Source of the DNA: Undaria pinnatifida
Taxonomy: Eukaryota > Sar > Phaeophyceae > Laminariales > Alariaceae
NCBI GenBank assembly: GCA_012845835.1
Contig: JABAKD010000021.1
Location: 14,981,257 to 15,045,256 of the forward strand
Length of the DNA stretch: 64,000 bases
Reading direction: 5' to 3'
Both the position numbers and the translations under genes were made by a program. Below the pieces are notes generated by a model. It ran no database searches, was not told where the DNA came from, and saw only the letters and a program-made list of their open reading frames with translations. Of the stretch, positions 56,401 to 64,000 are shown in pieces. Position 1 is the stretch's first letter. Each line of letters starts with the position of its first letter.

Positions 56401-59400
56401 AACTCAAATATTCATAACAATTGTTTGCAGGATGAATACCAGTCTAATTGCTGTATGGTATTGCTGCAGGTTGACGTGAGGGGAGATCGTAACGCCGCTC
56501 TGCTTGCGGAAAACCCTGTGGTGTCGGCGGGGGCGGCGACTACGGGGGTGGAGGACGTCTCGAAGATGACGGTACCCCAGCTGAAGGAACGCCTGAAGGA
56601 GAGAGGGATGAGCCGGGCGGGAAGGAAGGCCGACCTTGTTGCGCGGTTGCTAGAGGTAAATCGGCGGTGTGCGGAGAGGGGGGACGCACTCATATCATGC
56701 ATGCCCGTAGCCATTAGAGCGTAGACCTTCGCATCCCCGTAATTCCGGAATGGAACAAGCCGAATTTTCACCGATCAGGCGGGGATGGGGGGGGGGCTAG
56801 GGGTGGAACGGGGGGTATCATGTCGTATGATTGTTGGTGGTGGGGGCGGTAGGGGGAGGGATGGTGATGTCTGTGGTGGGTTGTTGGTGTTGATATTGGT
56901 GCATGTGTTGCTGTTGCTGTTGCAGTTGCTGTCGCTGTTGCTGTTGCTGTTGTTGGTGCTGGTGTTGGTGCTGGTGTTGGTGTCGTTGCTGTGCTGTTGT
57001 TTCTCCTGCGATGTATCACTGCGTTCCTGTACCGATGTTTTTCCCTGCTATGTACTGTTTTCACGACCGTGCTGCTGCTGTCATACCGCTGCCGTGCGCT
57101 GCTGTCCTTCTTCACCTATGTTACTACTGCACAGACTGGTGTTGGAATCGTGCTGCTGCTACTTATGTGTACCTGGTACTGCTGTGAACTGCTGCTTCTA
57201 TCGTATGGATGCTACTACTGGTGTTGGAATCATGCCGGTACTATCTTGTACCTGGTACCGCTGTTACTACGGCGGCATACTGCTGCTTCAATCTTTGCAT
57301 GTAACTACTGTGTACCCGGTACTGCTGCATTTCTGTACTATTTCTAGAAGATTGTGTGCTGATTTTACCGCTGTCCTGATATCACTGTTCACTGCACTGC
57401 CGTACTGTACTGCTGCAGGCTGAAGCTGGGGGAGATCGTAACGCCTCTCTACCTGCGGAAACCCCTGAGGAAACGACCGTGGCGGACGTAGCGTTGGACG
57501 ATGTCTCGAAGATGACGGTGTCCCAGTTGAAAGGGGCGCTGAGGGAGAGAGGCCTGGGCCTGATGGGATTGAAGGCCGACCTTTCCGCAAGGTTGCTAAA
57601 GGTAAGTTGGCGGAGATTCGGGGGAGGGGAGGTAAAGGCTGGCTTGGCTGCAAGCATGCTAGAGATAAATTGGCGTAGGGAGGGGGGAGATATAGGGTGT
57701 TTTTGGTGGTGATGATTGTGGGAGTGGTGGCTTTGATGTCGTCTTGTTGTCGCTGTTGTCGTTGTTGTTGATGTTAATGTCACAAATACGAGCACAGGAT
57801 GATATCGGACGTGCGCAAAATCAAGGAAAACATTTTCTCACCGCCACACTGACGTTCTCCGCTTCTTTGTGATTACCATTGTGTTTAGTTTTTTTTTTGT
57901 TCACTGACTGGCATGATATCGTTGGTCTTAGATCGTTTTTATGAAACGTACAAATACGCTTTGGGGCTGCGAGTATTTCGTAAACATTCATCTTGTAAGC
58001 TGTGTAAAAAACTTCGATCGCGCGTGATACAGGTACTTTTGGCGTGATTTTTTTTTTCAAGTTGCCCATGGTACATATGTATTTTTTCTTCACAACTAGT
58101 TTGGTTTTCATTGCGTCACAGTGTATTCGTTGCTCACATTGTTTTACCCCTGTGTGTCTCCTGTTTTGTTTTCGTCAGGCCCTCGGGGCGGGGGCATGTT
58201 CCCCGTCGCTCAGCCCCGAACAACACCCGTCGCATCCTCAATGGAGAAGCCCAGACGAAATCCAAATCGAAGACCGAAACGAAGATGGTTTTGAAGTCGA
58301 AACTGAAATCGGAATCGAAAATGGAATCGAAAACGGAATCAGAAATGGATTCGAAGAGGGTGCGATTGATTGGGGAGGCGTGTACGTGGGGGGGGGGGAC
58401 GACCTTCTCGTGCCCCCTGATGCACCACGCAGTGGCGTCGTCAACGACTACACCACCACCAACAACAGCATCGACTACAACAACCCTAACACCAACAATG
58501 GCTACATCAACAGCGGTTACAACAGCAACAATGTCTACGCCAACAAGTTCGACCACAAGAACGAAAATGGCTATGCCAACAACGGCTACACCACCAACAG
58601 CAACGTCAACCGCAACAGCAGTATCAACAACAGCAGCAACAGTGCCGTCGGTACCCGGTATGATAATAGTGATGACGGTGCGGTCGGTAATGGATATGGT
58701 AATAGGAGTGCCGTCGGTAACGGTCACGGCAATGGTAACGAGGCGTTTCAACGAGTCTCGCAGCAATGGACGGGGCAGAGGAAAAGCTCTGTTTCCCCAA
58801 CAATGTCGACGATGTCCGCGAAATCTTCGCTACAGCCCGTGGGGGCGGAGCTGGAGAAGAGACGAGGGGGGGGGGCAGGCTGGTCTCAAGCAGGGGACAA
58901 ACGCGAGGCGGAAGAAGGACGGGGAGAGGGGGGGGGGGCGGCCTCAAGCTGGGGCAGGACTAGGGAGGTTGGCGCGACGGCAGGAAGAGAGGGTGATGGA
59001 CCCGGGTATTGCGGGGCTGGACTTGCCGTCGATACCGAGGACACTGGGAGACAACGTGGAAGGCGTGCAGGTGGGGGGTGGGGGGTGGGGGGGGGCAGTT
59101 ACTACGCTTTGTTTTCCTTTTTGTTTCATTTTCCCTCCGACGGAGGGATGGAAATGAAACTTGAATCCTTGTACGGTTGCTAATGTAAAAATGTGTCCCC
59201 CACTAGTTCTAAGTATTTTCCCCCGAAGGGTATGGGAGCACTTGCAAAAGGTTTTTTTCGTGAGCAGTCAAAAATTGGACCGCCTATGTTCCCCTTTCGA
59301 CTTGGGACGCCCTCGAGATATCAAGCCAGGGTTCATCCCCATCCCGAAGGGAAGCCTTGTTTTTTTTTTATGCAACACTCAGTCCATCACATCTTCCCGT

Positions 59401-62400
59401 TTTTGTTTTTATGCAACACTCAGTACATTACATCTTCCCGTTTTTGTTTCGTACCCTCGTGTATACTATTGGATTGTTAAGGTTTGTGTTTATCGTTCTA
59501 ATGCCCAAAATTATTGCAATGATGTGTTTGCCGGCAGATCGTGGCGGGGCGAGAAAACGCGCGCAAAGTGGTGGACGTGCTCATGGGAAACCCGGAGTTG
59601 TTTTTCGCCTGCGACACGGAAGTCGCCGAGCTAGACCTCGCGGTGAGTGTTGGATATCGTATCGGTTTTATTTTTTTGCGATGTTTTGATGTATCAGATT
59701 ATCGAAGCTTGGATACGTCGATTGTCATAATATAAAATATATCGAATTTTCCATATGTCGTATCGAACACTTCGTTTTGCAGTCCGGAGCTGCTACTCGC
59801 CTGCAACATGAAAAGTCGTCGAACGATAGCTCGCGGTAGACCTTGAAAATCTTACACGTGTGTGTGTTGTTCGCATTAAACCGGTCTTTCTGTGTACCCT
59901 TCGACGTCCAGCACACCCGGTGTCCGTTCTGGTTTTTCATTTTAGAGAGATACAAGCTCTGTGGTCAAGTGCGAGACAGAGAGTATCCATCGCAAATGCT
60001 GTTAAGAGAGGTAGGCAATGCAGCGCCATGCCAAACGTAGAACACACTGGATACTACTTCGAGCTGGTTCCAGCGACACCCGAAGGGTTCCAACTTGCCA
60101 AGAAAGCGCGCTGGCTTTTTAGCATTCGAGAATGAAACGTGCCAGGGTTTTCCGTCATGACAGGAAAAAAAAACTAGAGAAGGGCCCTTGTTTTCTTTTC
60201 TTTTTCACAGCCAGATGCATTTTTTTTTTCGTTTTTCGGGGGGTTTGGGATTTTTTCAATACCTATACGCGAAAAATCTCACGAGTTTTCTGAGACAACA
60301 AGAAGGGCCTTCAATATTTTTTCTTCTTGTCATGACGGACAACCCGGCCAATTTTCATTTTCCAAACCTGCGTTTTCTTGGTGTGAAACGTAATTTTCTC
60401 AACAGAGTTTCCCAGACCTCAACACATTGTTCTAGTATGTTGACAGGCGTTTTTTCTTTCGGCCTTGTACAGCTCGCAGAACGAAACAAACTCTCCAGAC
60501 GTAGTCTCTTTGCTGATACGATGATATGGACATGTCTAGCCTTGAATTTTTCGACGTTGTGATCGAGTTAAGGCCTGAAGACTGGAGTTTTCGGATCTTA
60601 CTATTGACCGCAAGAAATCCCTATGCAACAACCGTCGCCCAAATAGTACACGTACAGTTTCCATGCGACATGGCTCCCGCCGAACTAGACCCCCGCGTCA
60701 ACCGTATTGAATACCTGGTACGTGGTATATACGTTCGACATTTTATTGATTTATTGTGGTGGATATCTCATCGAAAGGTTCTATGCATAATATGATACCT
60801 GGTATGGTACATCGTACATATCGAAGTTCGCGTTTTGCAATTGTGGAGCGGACATTTGCCTGTGACTCGTGAGCTACTGGTGGACCATGCGGTAACCGCC
60901 AGCTGGTGTTGAACAGTTTTGACTACGTAGTGTTCGACGTCGTATATCGTTCACCAGGTACGTGGTTTAAAGTGTAGACACCCCCAACAGAGAAAACGGC
61001 TCATAAACGCTCACAACGACAACAACGCCTGACAATTTCGCATGCAGAACCGCGGGCCCATCGAGCACGGGCAACTGGTGCATCTCAATCTATAGCGAGC
61101 TTGACTGCGTTTTTTTTTAGATAAATCACTCGGGATTAGAGTCGGGAATATTTACCAGCAGAAAATAAAGGCTCGTTTCTGGCGTGAGACGGTGAAGAAC
61201 TTTTCGCGCGATTTTTGAGGACAGATTTGCTTTGAGTTTCATTTTGGAGCGTTTCACACGTCTGACATATCATCATCGCGTGATGATCTAGATATCTCAG
61301 GAAAGATCTGTATGATCTGTATGGTCTAGGTTATATTGCCGGGTCGGAGCCGTACGATGTGCATGGTCTAGTGCATGTTTCGTGGATTGTACTCCATGTA
61401 TACAGATCCTATACCGCATCTCACATAAGATCCACTGTAGATCTGCATGGTCTAGCTCATGTTATCGGGTGGAAGCCGTACGATCTGCATGATCTACCAC
61501 ATGTTTTCTTGGTTGGATTAGAATTCTGCGGATACAAATCTTACGCAGCATCTGACAACGGCGGCTGTAGGATCTACCTGTGGATGATCTAGATCGTGGT
61601 CTAGAAACGTTTACGAGTATTCCCAGCAGAAACGTGGCGCAGCACATAAAATGGTCGCTCACAATGAAGAAAGCAAATGCCTGTTTTTTCGCGCAGTAAA
61701 CGCTGACGAAAAAAAAAAACAAGAAAAAAAACGCTCTCAATAATCAAAACGCCTGACAATCTCGCATGCAGACCCACGGGCCCATCGGGCACGGGCGCGT
61801 GACGTGCATCTCCATCTACGGTGGGCCTGAGCTTGACTGCGGGGATGGCCCGGGGAAGATTTTGTGGGTGGATAACATGGGGGATGCGGAAGGCACCCTC
61901 GAAGAGTTCCTCCCCTTCTTTGTCAGCCAGGAGCACAAGAAGGTGAGCTGATTGGCTGAAGGATGCTGGGGAAGGGGTTGGGGATACTGCCGCGTGCATT
62001 GTAGTTTTGCGGGGTTTTTTTGGTGCAACGGGTTGCTGGTCTCTGATGCTGATGTGTTGTACTGTTTGTTTTTTGTTGACAGTTTTGGTGCAACGGGTTG
62101 CTCTCTGATGCTGATGTGTTGTACTGTTTGTTTTTTGTTGACATGTTTTTGTTGTTGTTGTTGTTGTTGTTGCCGTCCCTTCTGCCTTCTTCCTGTTTTT
62201 GTTGCTTGTGATGATGGTTTGCTTTGGCTGCGTTTGCAGGTCTGGCACAATTACGGGTTCGATCGACACGTGATGTACAACACACCGGACAATCGGGAGG
62301 AGCAGAGGATCGACTGCCGAGGCTTTGGTAAGGAGGGGGTGTCAGGGACGGGATGAGGGACGGGCGATAGTCGCAGCAGCTGTATTTCCTGGCCTGTAGG

Positions 62401-63689
62401 TGCTTTGTCAGAAATGAATAGAATGGTTGTGGAGTACATGTCGCAGACAAGCGGGAGGAGCAGAGGATGGACTACGGAAGCCTTGATATGGAGGGGATAA
62501 AGGGAGTGGGGGACAGGGGGCAGGGGTTGGGGGATAGGGGACGTAAGCGAGAGGAACAGAGAGAGACTTAGGTTTCGGTAAGGAGGGGGGGGGGGGGGGG
62601 GCAGACAGAGGGCAGGGGATAGGGGGCACAGGGGGGAGGACGAAGATAGGGCTTTTGGTTAGGAAGGGATACAGTAGGGGATGGCGGGTATGTCGGACAA
62701 GCGGGAGGAGCAGAGACAGGCTTGGTAACGTGGGGGGCTTAAAGGGTGTACTCATTACATGCATAGCCGTAGTCTGCACGCCATAGACTCTCGTGTTCCT
62801 ACAACACCAGAATGTAGCATGTCGGGTTTTCACCGATCAGGCATATATGGTGGGGGTGAATAAGGGACGTGTCGGACAGCCGGAAGTACCAACGAGAGGC
62901 TTTGGTAAGGAGGGAATATAGGGGGGGGGTAGGGGACATGTCGGGCGTGCGGAAAGAGCTTGAGAAGTTTTTTTTGTATGGAGAGGAAATATGGGAGGAA
63001 GGGATAGGGAACAGACCGGACAAATTTGAAGAACAGGGAGACTTTGGTACGGAGGGGATATTGTGAAGGGGGTAAAGGGTCAAGGACATGTCGGACAAAC
63101 GAGAGGAACAGAGAGAGGCGTTGGTACAGAAGGGATGCAAATGGGGGTAGGGAGTAAGGGATAGGTCGGACTAGCAGAAGCAGGGAGTGGAGGGGATAAG
63201 AGGGCAGGGGGTTGGGGATGAGGCATTTCGGACAAGCGGGAGGAACAGAGAGACTTTGATATGGAGGGAATAGAAGGGAGGGGATGGGGGTGGGGGATAG
63301 GGAGTGGGAGATGTGTCGGACGAGCGGAAGGAGAGGCGTTGGTAAGAAGGGGAGGGGCTGGGGTATGTCGGACAAGCGGGAAGAGCAGCGTATCGGCTGC
63401 AGGGGATTTGGTAAGGAGGGGATATGTAAGGGGGTTAAGAGAAAAACGTGCTGAACACTGTACGACATTCACACACGGGTATATCGCGCGTGCAACGTTT
63501 CTGCGTTGTGTTTATTTTGTCGGAACTTTCGATACGATATCTGGCGCTGAGTGTTCCCAAATGTTTGGATTGGCTTACGCGTCGCAGCTGGCGACACGAT
63601 GCACATGGCGAGACTCTGGGATACGAGCATGGACAAGATCAGCGGCGAGGGAGGGTTCTCCTTGGAAGCGCTCTCCTTGAAGCTGCTGG
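53438..63689 (+). CDS. Organellar family A DNA polymerase (POP-like), 5' part, runs off the window
   Basis: DNA polymerase I-type enzymes of this group replicate mitochondrial and plastid DNA. In-frame exons: first uncertain, ending 53729; 54522-54902; 56470-56655; 57419-57601; 58179-59070; 59538-59642; 61772-61942; 62240-62327; 63588-63689. The proposed first exon has an Ala/Arg/Ser-rich N-terminus, possibly a targeting peptide. Exons 3 and 4 each encode a SAP motif. Exon 5 is a long Glu- then Asn-rich linker. Exons 6-9 match the 3'-5' exonuclease start of plant organellar polymerases: ACDTEVAELDLA (Exo I, DxE), HGRVTCISIYGG, VWHNYGFDRHVM (Exo II) and GDTMHMARLWDTS. Exo III and the polymerase domain must lie beyond 64000. 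Oddities: 892-nt exon 5 needs one base less to stay in frame (G-runs at 58866-58875 and 58928-58938), and the introns carry exon relics. The exonuclease part is firm; exon 1 and the gene start are not. Confidence 0.82.
54950..55593. mobile_element. 644-bp hAT-like non-autonomous element
   Basis: Ends 'CAGGGATGACAGTTACGG' and 'GTAACACAACCGCCATCCCTG' are imperfect inverted repeats, with AGTTAC/GTAACT words spread inward. TTTAG flanks both sides (54945-54949, 55594-55598). CAGGG ends suggest hAT, though the visible duplication is 5 rather than 8 bp. It sits in the polymerase intron after exon 2. Confidence 0.7.
55833..56075. repeat. GATC-rich dispersed repeat, copy 2
   Basis: 'GATCTGTATGATCTGTATG', 'TTCCGGGTGGGAGCCGTGCG' and 'GAGGTGTGGA' occur in the same order as in the copy at 33775. 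It is intronic in the polymerase gene. Confidence 0.75.
56470..56655 (+). CDS. Polymerase gene exon 3: first SAP domain
   Basis: Acceptor CTGCAG|GTT and donor CTAGAG|GTAAAT, 62 codons, phase 0 at both ends. The SAP motif reads MTVPQLKERLKERGMSRAGR then KADLVARLLE, the usual two-helix DNA-binding pattern. SAP modules bind DNA, so it could tether the polymerase to organellar DNA. It is homologous along its whole length to the next exon. Confidence 0.8.
56693..56790 (-). repeat. Dispersed repeat 'GTGAAAACCCGAC' family, copy 3
   Basis: Inverted relative to the copy at 22990: 'ATCATGCATGCCCGTAG' and 'GAATTTTCACCGATCAGGC'. It lies directly behind the first SAP exon. Confidence 0.65.
57419..57601 (+). 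CDS. Polymerase gene exon 4: second SAP domain
   Basis: Acceptor CTGCAG|GCT and donor AAAG|GTAAGT, 61 codons, phase 0 at both ends. It starts AEAGGDRNASLPAETP, parallel to VDVRGDRNAALLAENP of exon 3, and contains MTVSQLKGALRERGLGLMG then KADLSARLLK. Equal phase, length and splice context show a tandem exon duplication. Confidence 0.8.
57629..57690 (+). repeat. Partial third copy of the SAP exon 3' end
   Basis: 'AAGGCTGGCTTGGCTGCAAG' and 'ATGCTAGAGATAAATTGGCG' repeat the exon ends 'AAGGCCGACCTTGTTGCGCG' and 'TTGCTAGAGGTAAATCGGCG', including the former splice donor (now GATAAA). It starts 28 bp after the functional donor. Confidence 0.65.
59538..59642 (+). CDS. Polymerase gene exon 6: exonuclease motif I
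   Basis: 35 codons, acceptor GGCAG|ATC, donor CTCGCG|GTGAGT, phase 0. It encodes IVAGRENARKVVDVLMGNP and FFACDTEVAELDLA. Asp and Glu of DTE are the expected metal ligands of the 3'-5' exonuclease. Confidence 0.88.
59781..59842 (+). pseudogene. Relic of exon 6, copy 1
   Basis: 'TCCGGAGCTGCTACTCGCCT' then 'GCAACATGAAAAGTCGTCGA' then 'CTCGCGGTAGA' aligns with exon 6 'CCCGGAGTTGTTTTTCGCCT', 'GCGACACGGAAGTCGCCGAG', 'CTCGCGGTGAG'. The similarity runs through the old donor. A TTTTGCAG stands right in front like an acceptor. It has an indel and would not code. Confidence 0.75.
60655..60703 (+). pseudogene. Relic of exon 6, copy 2
   Basis: 'CATGCGACATGGCTCCCGCC' followed by 'GAACTAGACCCCCGCGTCAA' matches exon 6 'CCTGCGACACGGAAGTCGCC' and 'GAGCTAGACCTCGCGGTGAG'. 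The donor is destroyed. Confidence 0.65.
60839..60895 (+). pseudogene. Relic of exon 6, copy 3
   Basis: 'GGAGCGGACATTTGCCTGTG' then 'ACTCGTGAGCTA' then 'TGGACCATGCGGTAACC' aligns with exon 6 to its donor. It shares the preceding 'CGTTTTGCA' with relic 1, so whole intron-exon units were copied. Confidence 0.55.
61002..61110 (+). pseudogene. Relic of exon 7 with its acceptor
   Basis: 'ACGCCTGACAATTTCGCATG' then 'CAGAACCGCGGGCCCATCGA' then 'GAGCTTGACTGCG' matches the functional exon's acceptor region and first about 70 bp (61751-61840). The relic has a deletion and an in-frame TAG, and lacks the exon's 3' half. Upstream sequence is duplicated too (AACGCTCACAA / AACGCTCTCAA). Confidence 0.8.
61264..61600. 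repeat. GATC-rich dispersed repeat, copy 3
   Basis: 'AGATCTGTATGATCTGTATG', 'GCCGGGTCGGAGCCGTACGA' and 'GATCTGCATGATCTA'. The core occurs twice in this copy (about 61275-61400 and 61430-61540). Confidence 0.75.
61772..61942 (+). CDS. Polymerase gene exon 7: exonuclease core
   Basis: 57 codons, acceptor GCATGCAG|ACC, donor AAGAAG|GTGAGC. It encodes THGPIGHGRVTCISIYGG, KILWVDNMG and LEEFLPFFVSQEHKK, matching the segment between Exo I and Exo II of plant organellar polymerases. Confidence 0.88.
62240..62327 (+). CDS. Polymerase gene exon 8: exonuclease motif II
   Basis: Acceptor TTTGCAG|GTC, donor CTTTG|GTAAGG, ending in phase 1. It encodes VWHNYGFDRHVMYNTPDNRE then EQRIDCRGF; the Asp of NYGFD is the Exo II metal ligand. 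Joined to exon 9 it reads GFAGDTMHMARLWD, as expected for the family. Confidence 0.88.
62430..63440 (+). repeat. Array of about eleven copies of the exon 8 3' end plus 5' splice site
   Basis: Units begin near 62433, 62545, 62695, 62867, 62939, 63015, 63089, 63166, 63227, 63312 and 63366. The consensus is 'GTCGGACAAGCGGGAGGAAC', 'AGAGAGACTTTGGTAAGGAG' and a G-rich spacer. The exon 8 end reads 'ACCGGACAATCGGGAGGAGC', 'AGAGGATCGACTGCCGAGGC', 'TTTGGTAAGGAGG'. The last unit keeps 'GGCTGCAGGGGATTTGGTAAGG' in two overlapping pieces. Several units retain a strong donor GGTAAGG. The dispersed repeat at 62747-62840 interrupts the array. Confidence 0.9.
62747..62840 (-). repeat. Dispersed repeat 'GTGAAAACCCGAC' family, copy 4
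   Basis: 'GTACTCATTACATGCATAGC' to 'TGTCGGGTTTTCACCGATCA', inverted relative to copy 1. It is inserted in the exon-derived array. Confidence 0.7.
63588..63689 (+). CDS. Polymerase gene exon 9
   Basis: Acceptor GTCGCAG|CTG, donor GCTGG|GTAAGT. It encodes GDTMHMARLWDTSMDKI then GGFSLEALSLKLL, matching plant organellar polymerases downstream of Exo II. The gene continues past the window. Confidence 0.88.
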
Positions 63690-64000
63690 GTAAGTCATGT
63701 ATTTTCACCGTTTAATATTCGACTATTACTCGATTAATTTCAAAATATCAAACGCTATTTTATACTGATACGGAGTTTTTATTTTTTAGTATGTGCTTTC
63801 TCGGAAGTTCCTGTTTCGCGGAGTAAGCTAAAACCGTACTATTTTAGCTTCAAAGATCCAAAACGACGGTAGCATTATCGCTACCGAAGCTTGTTTATAG
63901 CAGTACGAAGGATGTCATTTTTGTTGGTGTATTTGCTGGAAATTTCCTTGCATTTGACGTCGGTGCGTGCCCTCCCAGGGGGAAATCCTTCACCCAAGTG

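Noticed and set aside
57382-57795. Minus-strand frame over the second SAP exon
   Set aside because: It is the antisense shadow of a well-supported exon.
58134-58766. Minus-strand 210-codon frame rich in Val, Ala and Ile
   Set aside because: Antisense of the Asn/Thr-rich repeats of the polymerase linker; no domain and no splice context.
60526-60795. 89-codon plus-strand frame MDMSSLEFFDVVIEL
   Set aside because: It overlaps exon 6 relic 2 in the polymerase intron. I see no splice sites using it.

Overview
The window is nuclear DNA from an intron-rich eukaryote. Genes are sparse and split by GT-AG introns of about 0.5-3 kb, with one of 10.6 kb. A nuclear-type tRNA-Phe gene is present, and transposons and minisatellites fill most of the space between exons. 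A plant/protist-type organellar DNA polymerase, an ABCD-type half transporter, (TTG)n/(AAC)n-rich sequence and long C/G homopolymers would fit a stramenopile alga such as a brown alga. This is inference; no marker gene fixes the taxon.

Layout, left to right. 1-3.9 kb: gene-free, ending in a repeat array. 4.16-9.17 kb (-): an intact 1670-codon Helitron Rep/helicase ORF with a C-terminal OTU protease-like domain. Just upstream on the same strand (9.25-9.76 kb) are the last two exons of an unrecognised gene. 9.8-11.6 kb: nested direct repeats. 11.65-14.50 kb: a nearly perfect 2.85-kb palindrome, each arm carrying a complete two-exon gene for a Cys-rich protein. 15.3-18.5 kb: an inverted-repeat element, then two tandem OTU genes related to the Helitron's OTU domain. 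The first OTU copy is broken and holds a 935-bp pogo-like element whose empty site survives in the second copy. 18.7 kb: tRNA-Phe(GAA). 20.6 kb: a decayed tRNA-Ser-like sequence ending in CCA. 22.0-24.4 kb (+): the last three exons of a coiled-coil gene. 30.9-50.6 kb (-): a six-exon ABC half transporter whose first intron is 10.6 kb, starts with GC, and is packed with repeats. 51.8-53.2 kb: a hAT-type non-autonomous element with a perfect 8-bp target duplication. 53.4 kb to the window end (+): the 5' part of a family A organellar DNA polymerase gene, with two SAP domains and the start of the 3'-5' exonuclease domain. The gene runs off the window.

The most unusual signal is that introns and flanks of these genes contain degenerate partial copies of the neighbouring exons, usually including the splice site or stop-codon edge. 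In the polymerase gene I see three relics of the exonuclease motif I exon, one relic of the next exon, about eleven tandem copies of the 3' end plus 5' splice site of the exon after that, and a duplicated SAP exon with a third partial copy. The coiled-coil gene and the ABC gene each have a partial copy of their terminal exon just downstream. Together these suggest that local exon-edge duplication is a recurring source of intron and flank sequence in this genome.

All exon models come from reading splice sites and protein resemblance by eye; no transcript evidence or database search was available.
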